Part shown: in pieces, positions 38,568 to 47,915 of the stretch | Layout: each line of letters opens with the position of its first letter | Position numbering within the stretch: the first letter of the stretch is position 1 | Origin: Apodemus sylvaticus | Lineage: Eukaryota; Chordata; Mammalia; Rodentia; Muridae | Direction of reading: 5' to 3' | Assembly: GCF_947179515.1 (NCBI RefSeq) | Contig: NC_067495.1 | Location: forward strand, 27,171,913 to 27,235,912 | Length of the DNA: 64,000 bases | Position numbers and translations under genes: made by a program | Notes under the pieces: model-generated | What the model saw: the letters and a program-made list of their open reading frames with translations, nothing else | Told to the model about the DNA's origin: nothing | Databases searched by the model: none

Positions 38568-39501
38568 GGATACTGATTCCCCCAGATTTTCTTTTGTTGC
38601 TGAGAATAGTTTTAGCTATCCTGGGTTTTTTGTTGTTCCAGATGAATTTGATAATTGCTCTTTCTAACTCTGTGAAGAATTGAGTTGGGATTTTGTTGCA
38701 AATTGGTACAACCACTCTGGAAATCAGTCTGGCGGTTCCTCCGAAAACTGGGCACCTCACTTCCAGAAGATCCTGCTATACCACTCCTGGGCATATATCC
38801 AGAGGATTCCCCACCATGTAATAAGGATACATGCTCTACTATGTCCATAGCAGCCCTATTTATAATTGCCAGATGCTGGAAAGAACCCAGGTATCCCTCA
38901 ACAGAAGAGTGGATGCAAAAAATGTGGTATATCTACACTATTCAGCCATTAGAAACAATGAATTCATGAAATTCTTAGGCAAATGGATGGAGCTAGAGAA
39001 CATCATACTAAGTGAGGTAACCCAGACTCAAAAGGTGAATCATGGTATGCACTCACTAATAAGTGGTTATTAACCTAGAAAACTGGAATACCCAAAACAT
39101 AATCCACACATCAAATGAGATACAAGAAGAAAGGAGTGGCCCCTGGTTCTGGAAAGACTCAGTGAAACAGTATTCGGCAAAACCAGAAAGGGGAAGTGGG
39201 AAGGGGTGGGAGGGAGGACAGGGGAAGAGAAGGGGGCTTACGGGACTTTCGGGGAGGGGGGGGCTAGAAAAGGGGAAATCATTTGAAATGTAAATAAATT
39301 ATATCGAATAAAAACAATTAAAAAAAAAAGAGAGCAGGCTGAGCAAGCCACGGGAAGCAAGCCAGTAAGAAACAACCCTCCATGGCCTCTGCATCATCTC
39401 CTGCTTCCTGACTTGCTTGAGCTCCAGTCCTGACTTCCTTTAGTGATGAACTGCAACATGAAAGTGTAAGCTCAATAAACCCTTTCCTCCCCCCCCCAAA
39501 A
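38568..39501 (+). mobile_element. Nested L1 insertion: 5' inversion plus 3' transduction, 17-bp TSD
   Basis: AAAAATTCAGGAGACAG occurs at 38551-38567 and 39502-39518, and in an uninterrupted L1 it occurs once. Between the copies lie three parts. First, 38568-38695 is L1 ORF2 in inverted orientation (counterpart of 59086-58959 in L1-5). Second, 38696-39330 is a direct L1 3' end from the zinc-knuckle region through the 3' UTR to an A run. Third, 39331-39497 is non-L1 sequence ending in AATAAA (39474) and a new A run. Position 38549/38551 reads TT/AAAAA, a preferred L1 endonuclease site. The structure fits twin priming with read-through into a downstream polyadenylation site. Confidence 0.9.
39331..39497 (+). 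mobile_element. Transduced LTR fragment (MaLR-like) with its polyadenylation signal
   Basis: GAGCAGGCTGAGCAAGCC, GCTCCAGTCCTGACTTCC and GAACTGCAACATGAAAGTGT followed by AATAAACCCTTTCCTCC match a common rodent LTR-type repeat on the + strand. It lies between the A run of the nested L1 and a second A run that begins 19 bases after AATAAA. I infer it was carried here as the 3' extension of the L1 transcript. The normal LTR text after CCTTTCCTCC is absent, as expected if the RNA was cleaved there. Confidence 0.75.
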
Positions 39502-40235
39502 AAAAATTCAGGAGACAGCAGGTGTTGGAGAGGGTGTGGAGAAAGAGGAACACTCCTCCACTGCTGGTGGGGTTGCAAATTGGTACAACCACTCTGGAAA
39601 GCAGTCTGGTGGTTCCTCCGAAAACTGGGCACCTCACTTCCAGAAGATCCTGCTATACCACTCCTGGGCATATACCCAGAGGATTCCCCACCATGTAATA
39701 AGGATACATGCTCTACTATGTTCATAGCAGCCCTATTTGTAATTGCCAGAAGCTGGAAAGAACCCAGGTATCCCTCAACAGAAGAGTGGATGCAAAAAAT
39801 GTGGTATATCTACACAATGGAGTACTATTCAGCCATTAGAAACAATGAGTTCATGAAATTCTTAGGCAAATGGATGGAGCTAGAGAACATCATACTAAGT
39901 GAGGTAACCCAGACTCAAAAGGTGAATCATGGTATGCACTCACTAATAAGTGGATATTAACCTAGAAAACTGGAATATCCAAAACATAATCCACACATCA
40001 AATGAGGTACAAGAAGAAAGGAGGAGTGGCCCGTTGTTCTGGAAAGACTCAGTGAAGCAGTATTCGGCAAAACCAGATCGGGGAAGTGGGAAGGGGTGGG
40101 TGGGAGGACAGGGGGAGAGAAGGGGGCTTATGGGACTTTCGGGGAGTGGGGGGCTAGAAACGGGGAAATCATTTGAAATGTAAATAAAAATATATGGAAT
40201 AAAAAAAGTAAAAAAAAAAAAAAAGCACAAATGTG

Positions 40236-40639
40236 TATAGAGTTTCATGTAAACACCAATGGGTAATCTAAACTGTGTGATACAGACTTCAGGTGCTTTT
40301 CTCCTGGTTATGGTAGCTTCTGAGTAAAGTCCTGCCACTTTGCCAGCTGATGCTTAAGTTAAACTGACTTTGCTCTCTTATGTTATAGAATTGATTCATG
40401 GCGAGTGAGCAAGTGATGTGCTTTCTTCCTTCACCAGGTCTTAAAACTTGTCTCTCTCTTCCTCTGCCTTCTGTGTGCTGGAAGGCTACCATTATGGGCT
40501 TTATCATTCAACTTTCCAAGTCACTGACTTGTAGTTCATTCCACCTATCAGAAGATGGATTAGAACAGAGAAGATTTTAGTATATCAAAGTAATTATTCC
40601 ACTGGATCTCTCCCACAACATTCTTCTAAGAGCAAAACC
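40236..40639. other. Single-copy noncoding DNA
   Basis: No gene or repeat is recognised to the right of the L1-4 TSD. Confidence 0.5.
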
Positions 40640-40644
40640 TCTGT

Positions 40645-40868
40645 CAGAAGGACCAGGGAGATGGTTCAGTGGTACCAAGGCCTTGCTGAGGAAACCTGGT
40701 GGTCTGAATTCTATACCCAAAGTCACATAAGTGTGGAAGGGGAATCAACTCCACAGAGCTGTCTTCTGATGTCCACACACATGTTGTGGCCTATGCCTAC
40801 CTCCCCCCCCCACACACATCATATTCCTATGCATAATGATAATAAATTAGTAATTTAAAAAATAAAAC
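40645..40868 (+). mobile_element. tRNA-derived SINE (B3/B4-like)
   Basis: CAGGGAGATGGTTCAGTGGTA followed by GAGGAAACCTGGTGGTCTGAATTC, then a CTGTCTTCTGATGTCCACACAC block, a C run with (CA) and an AATAATAAATTAG tail follow the order of an old rodent tRNA-derived SINE on the + strand. The A-box region at the start is diverged. Subfamily not certain. Confidence 0.62.
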
Positions 40869-40972
40869 TTTTGTTAGGGGCTCTTCTTTCCTGCTGTGGT
40901 AACTGCATTCCCTCCTTTTTCTCAGTGGAGGCTAAAATCATCCTGATGCTTCTGTACACTGTGCATTAGTTA

Positions 40973-41500
40973 CTCCTCTTGTCACTGTGACAAAACACAC
41001 TAGTTAAACAACTTAAAGAAGAAAAGAATGGCTTACAGTTCCAGGATACAGTTCTTCCAGGAAGGGGCTGACATGACTTTGCCAGCTGGACCCTGAAACA
41101 ACTGGCCACTTTGCATACACAATCTGAAAGTGGAGAGATAAACACAAGTGCTCAGCACCCCTTCTTTTTATTCAATATGCAGCCCCAGGCCATGGGACTT
41201 ACATGAAAAACTCCTTGAATCTTTAGTGGAAAAGCCATGGGTGAAAACACTAGCCCAGCCTTAGCCATGACGCAACCTAAACATAATCATTCCAACAAGC
41301 TAATCCACCGCATCGTGTTTCCCATTTCTCCTCTTTAAATTCATGGTCAATGTTAGACTTCCACCTCGATATGATCTAGGAAAACCCTCACAAGTATACC
41401 CAGACATTAACCTAATCTAGGTAATCTATCACAGGTGAGCTTGTCTCTTAGGTAATTTTAGATGCTCATAAATTGGCAGCTAATATTAACCATCAAACAC
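40973..41500 (-). mobile_element. MaLR-like solo LTR
   Basis: The left end ATTAGTTACTCCTCTTGTCACTGTGACAAAAC is the complement of the MaLR-type 3' terminus (GTCACAGYRAC...AACTAAT). The right end, GCAGCTAATATTAACCATCAAAC, is the complement of its 5' part. Between them are ATTCAATATGCAGCCCCAGGCC and CATTAACCTAATCTAGG. It is a - strand LTR without internal region, related to the element at 44126. Confidence 0.62.
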
Positions 41501-42639
41501 TTGGGACTCCCGATATCTTTCAATAGCATCCTTAACTCTATCTATCCCTTAAATCCACTCCTTCAGTACAACAATGTCTTTAAAATTCCCGAGAGAATTA
41601 TTTTCTGCTTGGATTCTAACCTATATTCATTTTTTTATTCCAATCCCATGTTACATGGGCAATTATGAGGCCAGAGAAGCTGGAAGGGGGACAATTTCCT
41701 GGGATGTTGTCTCCTACCAGCTGTTTGTGACCACCCAGGATAGCAGGCAAATGCCTTCCAAGGGTTTTTTTTCCTGTCTTCTCACTTCTGGTATTTTAAA
41801 AGATGAGGATGACAAAATAAAAATAATTTACAAATGGACAGAGATTTTCTTTTCGACTAAGAAATTAAACCCAGGAGCTTAAAGCTAATTTGAATTTCTT
41901 TAAATGAGAAAGCTTAGCTTGAATACTTACTTTTGAATGCTTAATTGTTCAGCTTTGGAGCATTCTCATTTATTTTTGAATGATAATAAATCATTTGAAT
42001 GGCCTATTTTGTTTATAAAGGATTTCATTTGGCTACATTTCAAAAATTGCAGCATGACAAACAATACTTGTAATATGAATGGTTTCGAAAACAAACAAAG
42101 AGCTGATAGAGCCTGCATTCTTTGAATCTGTATAAATGGACCCTAGTTCTTGAACAAAGCTCTTCCAGATAAGCATGTATCATTTTTCCTAATTGCAAAG
42201 AGTCTGCTTCCAACTAATGGGTTGTAAAATCCTGTGTGTCTGTTGATGCAACTCAATTTTTATCTTAGAATTTTATAAAAATACATGAGCACTTATACAC
42301 AATTACTTGGCTTTTTAGCATAAAGACATCAGTAAAGTGCAAGCACTAGCATAGTCTTGGCTCTAATACATTCTAGAAATAAGGATCCCAACTAGCTAAT
42401 CCACCTGATCATGCTTCAGATTTCTAATCTTTAAAGAAATAGCAATGATACTGTCCAACTTCAAAAGCATTGAGATGGTTTACATTTATTGTAAGCAGAT
42501 CTTGAGACAGGAACAAGAAGACAGATGGTTCATTTAGAAGGCAATCCCAGGAAACAGTAATTAGCAGAGTGAGTAAGAGAAAAATAAGTGAGCTTGTTAC
42601 AGCCATGGGCAACTTGACTTGAAACACATCAGAAGTTCT
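41501..42639. other. Single-copy noncoding DNA, with a short repeat of the preceding LTR
   Basis: No gene is recognised. Positions about 42388-42465 (AGCTAATCCACCTGATCATGC onward) resemble 41298-41370 inside the LTR to the left, suggesting a second diverged fragment of the same element or a local duplication. Confidence 0.45.
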
Positions 42640-43460
42640 CTTAGCGTCCATAAAGAATGCTCCTCACCTCAGAATCAGTGCTTTGCTCAGTGCACATCAG
42701 AGAAGCTTCTTCTTGCAGTAAATGGGAATCACAACTCAACAATGTGCAGAGTGAGAGCTTTTGAAACACTCCAACCTAAATGGGAGGTCTCCATCAAACC
42801 CCTCCTCTCAAAACTCAGGGATCTATTCAGAAGAGGAGGTAGAAAGATTGTAAAAGCCAGAAAAGACATGACACCAAGGAAAGGTGTCTTCCTGGCACAT
42901 AGGACTGTTCCACAAAAGAACTCACAGAGATCATGGCAGCACACACTAGATATGCAAAATGTGTCAGCAAGAAGGGGAAGTGAACATAAAGTCCCACCCC
43001 TACCCAAAATGCTATTTTTCAATTAATACCCAATGACAAAGAGAAAATCAGTTTTTTCCATCATTGGGTATATCATTGAGTATAACTCATTGGGTTTATC
43101 AACCACACTTCAGGACAGGCCTCATGCCCAGGAGTAGATGGCCAACACAAAATAAACAACAACAACAAAAAAAAACCCAATGGTATTTCTGTGGTGCTTT
43201 TTTTGTTTTGTTTTGGCTTTATGCTTTTTTGCTTTTTTTGGTCTTATTGAATTTTTGTTTGTTTTAATTTTTATTTTTATGGAGGTTATATTTCTTGGGT
43301 TCCTTTGATTGTTTTTAGTGGCTCTTTGGATTTCTTTTGTTTTGTTTTGGAGAGAGCTAGAACGTAAAGTTGGGTGGATAGGGAGGCAGGGAAGATCTAG
43401 AATAAGATGGGGCAGGGGAAAATGATAAAAATATATTGTATGAAAAATAATTTAATAGAA
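42640..43460 (+). mobile_element. Old rodent L1 3' end
   Basis: GTGTCTTCCTGGCACATAGG, ATGGCAGCACACACTAGATATG, GGGTTTATCAACCACACTTC, CCAGGAGTAGATGGCCAACAC and AAGTTGGGTGGATAGGGAGG followed by AAAATATATTGTATGAAAAA reproduce in order an old rodent L1 3' UTR on the + strand, ending in an A/T-rich tail at about 43430-43480. The apparent 135-residue frame at 42619-43026 lies inside this UTR and is not a gene. A T-rich low-complexity patch lies at 43197-43290. Confidence 0.72.
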
Positions 43461-43480
43461 ATAAATAATTATTTATTATA

Positions 43481-44125
43481 ACTGTTCTGAAACCAAGGCA
43501 TTGGTCATTGACCGATGTATTTATTTAATAATTTTCTACTTGTTGACTGTTGTTACGAGATGTTAGATTTCTAGTACTTCCACTTCCAGTTGTGCTTATA
43601 CAGATGTTGGGAGGATCCACTGGAACCATGGAGCAAATAAAAATGAATATTTCATGCCTTTGAGATTGAATACCTATGGGGCACAGAAAACTGTCCACTA
43701 AAGAAGTTCTGAATGTGATACGGAGCAGTGTTCATGTTAAAACAAATATATAAGACAGATGTGATAGGGAAACAACAGGAGAAAGATTTCAAGAGAAATC
43801 TGAGATTAAAGTAGTAAAATTTATGACTACCAAAAGGAAACAAAAAATGTAGATTAAGCTTTAAAGTTCTCATAAATGGGCAATGAAGGCTGTTTCCTTT
43901 TCAAAGCAGAATAGGTGTCAACATGAGTCAATAGAGAATTTTCATGCAGAGTTATATTGGCATTAGGACCATTTCTTTCTCCGTGTATCTTCTGTTTCCT
44001 GCATAAAAGGATATCCATGGGTATGGTCTTTCTGGTCTCTTCATCTGAGAATGACTTTATCTGTCTGAAATGAAATAATAAAACATACTTGTATAAGCTT
44101 GTCCTTTCCTAATCTCCCTTTCCTA
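43481..44125. other. Single-copy noncoding DNA
   Basis: No gene or repeat is recognised. Confidence 0.5.
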
Positions 44126-44505
44126 TGATAACTGGCTAATTTTTAATTATCAACTGGAAACTGTCTAGAATCATTGGGAAAGAGAGTCTTAATAAAGGGT
44201 TATCTAAATGAGATTGGCCCATGGGAAGATTTCTGGAGGATTGTCTTGATTTCATCAATTGAATTGGAAAATTTCAGCCCACTGTGGTTGACAACATTCT
44301 ATGGATTTGGGCTTTAGACTGTAAGAGTAGAAAAATTAGCTATGTAATAAACATGCATGTTTTTCCTTCTTCCTGTTCTTGACTGTGCATGTGATGTTAC
44401 TAACTACTTCAGCTCCAGCCCTTGACTCCCTCAGAATAAAGAAACTGTAAGCCAAATAAATCTTTTGGGCAGCTTATCACAGCAACTGGAAATTAAACTA
44501 CGTCA
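44126..44505 (+). mobile_element. MaLR-like solo LTR
   Basis: TTTTAATTATCAACTGGAAAC, GGAAAGAGAGTCTTAATAAAGG, GGAGGATTGTCTTGATTTC and the terminal AACTGTAAGCCAAATAAATC followed by CTTATCACAGCAACTGGAAA match, in order, a rodent MaLR-type LTR on the + strand. The AAATAAA block is the polyadenylation signal of the LTR. No internal region. Confidence 0.68.
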
Positions 44506-44787
44506 GCTACCTATAGAGAGTATTGGGGTTTTGTTGCCTTCATGCCTAGTCTTGTGCAAGAAGTTTGTAATTTCAAGGAATACACCTGAGTGGCTACATT
44601 CAGACTAGATTTTATGCCAATCAGTGTTAAGAACTCCATTTATGGGCCATCAAGATGGCTGCAATCCACCAAAACCCATGGTGAAGAAAAAAAACAGAGT
44701 AAAAAATTTTAACTTCTATTTTTGGCAATAGCATAAACAATTATGCACACACACACACCAGCAGCAGCAGCAACCACAATAATAACA

Positions 44788-44822
<35 letters not shown>

Positions 44823-45424
44823 TTTTAAAGGTTATAAATAAGTCCTCTTATCTAAAAATACAAGCCATGTTATTGAATATTATAGATAGTGACTTTTCTT
44901 GTGGGCTTAGAACTCAAGTAGAAATAGAGATATTGCTAGTACTTCTGAAGCCCCACAAATGAAGACCAACTAGAAAGAGATACCAAAGTCAGCAGGTAAA
45001 AGTATAGTTCATTTTAGAAAGGCCTTGATAATAAACAGAGGGCCATGGAAATTATTTAGACACATGCTATGTTGGGAAATTGAGAAATTAGAGTGTACAC
45101 ATTTCTAGGAACCTAACAAAAAGAGAATCCAATTTCTGGAAAGTGACCTTAACCGACCAAACATTCAATAATATATTTAATCAGAGTACATAGGCAGAAT
45201 AGCTTTGAATACTGGAAATATAAAGGAATGGGGGGAAATGAAACATCTCAGAATGCCATTTTCAGATATCAAATTCACCAAAAGGGATGGCATTTTCAGG
45301 CTATTTCTCTTTCAAGGTCAGACAAGCAATTTTCTGTTACCAGGCATCTTGGCAGAATTATTATCTCTTTGTGTTTGAAAGGGCCTTAGGAAATTAATCC
45401 AGCTCTCTTATTTTTCTTTCCCCT
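44506..45424. other. Single-copy DNA with a compound microsatellite
   Basis: Positions 44746-44822 hold (CA)n, then a short (CAG)n and (AAT)n with about ten units. No gene or other repeat is recognised. Confidence 0.6.
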
Positions 45425-45648
45425 GCAACCATGGTAGACAAAGGTTTTCATAAAGACTCAGATTGTAAATATTTATAGTATTAGAGGGTTTGTATCACAA
45501 TTCAACTCTGTCATTTTAAAAATGAAAGCAGCCATAGATGGTATCTTAACAGAATGGGTATGGCTGTGTGCCCAAAAACTATTATTGGAATAAAATAGTC
45601 ACAGTTACTAGATTCAACCTGTAAGCTATGTGTACCATCCCCTGCTTT
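45425..45648 (+). mobile_element. hAT-Charlie-like DNA transposon relic (nonautonomous)
   Basis: CAGATTGTAAATATTTATAG, CAACTCTGTCATTTTAAAAATG, AAAGCAGCCATAGATGG, ATGGGTATGGCTGTGTGCCC and a terminal CATCCCCTG match in order a mammalian-wide nonautonomous hAT element of about 220 bp whose ends carry CAGGGGTC-type inverted repeats. The right terminus CCCCTG is visible; the left one is eroded. It predates the rodent radiation and has no coding capacity. Confidence 0.72.
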
Positions 45649-47079
45649 AGCCCAATGATCCATAAAATATGATATGAACACTGGTACCTCTCCAAAACAA
45701 GAATTTGTCATAGTCTACAATGAAACAGTACAGAAACTAATAGTAAACATTTAAAAGTCTTTATTACAGCAACATAAAAGCAGATGAGAACATCAAGTTT
45801 CTCAGTTCCTGCTCCAATGACATTTCCCTATAATACATGGATCCCACAGTCTACAAGAGTAGTTTCAGGCTTTTTAGCCTGAAGCATAGGATCACAGATG
45901 TGGCCTTGAGTTCTTAAGTCTTCTCACCAAATTAGATGATGGCATGCTAAATGATTTTCTGTCAGGGTACAGAATAGATTTCTTCAATTTCTAAACTTGC
46001 TTCATATGTCTGGTCTTACTAGAATCCACAAATGCTGCTGCATGTCACTCTGTCCTTTTTCAAATATTTGTTTATGATCTTGCAACTTATAACTCACATG
46101 GATGTTTAAAAACTAAAAATGAAAATTAATGACAGTTATTTCTTTTTATCTCCACACCATGGCAAAGTTGTACTAAGAATAATCCAGGTCTCTAAAACAA
46201 ACAAAAAAATCACATTATGCCAAATATTATATTATCCTTATGGTAGTTACAATTCACCTAGAAGACAAAAATTTACATAGGACAAACACACACATACTCC
46301 ACATAGCTATTAAAAATCCAGTAAGTAATGAAGGCAAATGTAATGTCACTGAAAGAAAGAGCTGCTAACATAATTTGCAGATGGTTCTTAGAGGCCTACA
46401 AGTCTAAATGATGCCAAAGATTCATTGAACATTTCAGCAAGATCAGCTTAAGAAATGGTTACTTTAAAATGAATGAAAAATATCAATTCCTAAATGAAAA
46501 AGAAGACTCTGGCTAATGCAATTGAGTTGGTGAGATGAAACAACCACAGAATAGTAGGTCAAGAATCAATTTTAGACACAATTGCTTGAACTTTACTAGG
46601 AGATATTTTGATGCTTCATGGTCTTAATTTCAAGCTCTGCTGATGTAGTGGTATTGGTGAATGATTTGTGTACCTTGGGCCAGTGTTTGTTCTGAATAAA
46701 CTCTATATTGAGTGGACATAATTAATATGACATATTTATTATGGAGTTTGGTTCATGTTCATGGACTTATTTTAGCTTTACAGATTTTTTTCTTTGACCT
46801 AAATAGAATCCTGAACAGCCTTCATTTGGTGACATGGCAAACTTACCTGTTTTATTTTGTTTCTAAATATCTGTATAAAACAAATAACCTTTGTTAAGAA
46901 GTGTCCCATGATTTGTATATCCTATGACTCTGCTGAGCCAATTCATTTAATTTGTCCAAATTAATAGTACGTTTGATTTTTAAGTTAATTATCTTTTGAG
47001 GTATTAAAATACAATTATATAAATAGTGCATTATTTAAATTATTATATTCTATAATATGATAAAATAATTCATTGTTTA
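45649..47079. other. Single-copy AT-rich DNA, possible ancient L1 trace
   Basis: No gene is recognised. At about 46905-46965 the text TTTGTATATCCTATGACTCTGC followed by AGCCAATTCATTTAATTTG resembles the complement of a very old L1 ORF2, too short and diverged to be sure. Confidence 0.4.
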
Positions 47080-47648
47080 CCCCTTTCCTTTCCTTTTTCC
47101 AAACCTTTCCATTTACCTTTCCTTGTCCTCTTCTAAACACATGGGCTCATTTTTAATTAATCATCATTACATATATTTATATACATGTATATACATATAT
47201 TAATAAATACAACCTGCTCAGTATGTACAATTTTTTGTACATATGTTTTCAGGGATAGCTATTTGGTATTGGATAACTAATTCGTGTGCTGTGCTGTTCC
47301 CTGGAAAGACTATTTCTCTCACTATCAGTGTTCTTTAGTTGCCTATAGTTCTTTTTGTGAAGACACATTGAAGTTACTTCTAGTTCAATATGTCTATTAT
47401 TGTCCTTGTTCAACTCATGTTGAAGACGTCATGTTGGTGAGACTTTACAGGTATAATGTCTAACATTATTAGGAGAATAGTTACATTGATAGAAGACACA
47501 ATTTTACAGTAAACTTCCTGATCCGCTGGCTCTTACAGTCTTTCTGACCTCTCTTCCACAATGATTCCTGTGCCTTAAGTGTAGGACTAGTTTTATAGAT
47601 GTATCAGTTGAAGCTTAACTCCACAGCTCTATGCTTTGATTGGTTTTG
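47080..47648 (-). mobile_element. Old rodent L1-type 3' end, left part
   Basis: The segment follows the same order as 22225-22780: a pyrimidine-rich start, ATATATTTATATACATG, CTATTTGGTATTGGATAAC, GGAAAGACTATTTCTCTCAC, CTCTTCCACAATGATTCCTG and CTTAACTCCACAGCTCTATG. It stops abruptly at the L1-3 tail. The expected continuation is not found beyond L1-3, so sequence has been lost at this junction. Confidence 0.6.
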
Positions 47649-47915
47649 ACTTTCTTTTTTTTAATATTTTTATTTTCTATATTCTTTGTTTACATTCCAA
47701 ATGATTTCCCCATTCCCGGATCCCCCCTCCCCATATGTCCCATAAACATTCTTCTCTCTATCCCTTCTCCAATCACCTCCTTCTTTTTCTCTGTCCTTAT
47801 ATTCCCTTCCAATGCTAGATCAATCCTTTCCAGGATCAGGACCCTCTCCATACTTCTTCATGGGAGTCATTTGTTAGGCAATTTGTGCCTTGGGTATTCA
47901 GAGCTTCTGGGCTAA

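Larger units (their letters stand above)
35193..39960 (+). pseudogene. L1-4 ORF2, broken by stops and a nested insertion
   Basis: ORF2 starts at ATG 35193 (MTGSNNHYS). A TAG at about 35280 cuts the endonuclease near its start. 35484-35879 keeps the GDFNT and SKIDHII blocks. 35887-37062 is open for 391 residues covering the linker and reverse transcriptase N-terminal blocks (STGPDGFSAEFYQTF, LIPKPNKDP, GFIPGMQGW, SLDAEKAFDKIQ). FADDM is intact at about 37282. Two further stops occur at 37060 and 37437. The nested L1 at 38568-39501 then splits the gene, and the C-terminus resumes at 39502 and ends at TAA 39958-39960. Confidence 0.93.
32851..40220 (+). mobile_element. L1-4: full-length LINE-1 with TSD, disrupted by a nested L1
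   Basis: This is a complete LINE-1: GC-rich 5' UTR (32851-33898), ORF1, ORF2, G-rich 3' UTR and poly(A) with AATAAA at about 40198. The 15-mer AAAAGCACAAATGTG flanks it at 32836-32850 and 40221-40235, which fixes both ends. Removing the nested insertion at about 38568-39501 leaves an element of about 6.4 kb, a normal full length. Its sequence is closely similar to L1-5, so the two are of one recent subfamily. Both ORFs are broken. Confidence 0.96.

Noticed and set aside
38557..38760. A short - strand reverse transcriptase-like ORF as a separate gene
   Set aside because: It is the inverted segment of the twin-primed L1 insertion fused to antisense L1 text.
42619..43026. A 135-residue open frame as a possible small gene
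   Set aside because: It lies inside an old L1 3' UTR whose blocks continue on either side.
46770..46897. Possible small membrane protein frame at 46712-46897
   Set aside because: It is an AT-rich, Leu/Phe-rich chance frame next to an old L1 trace, with no supporting context.
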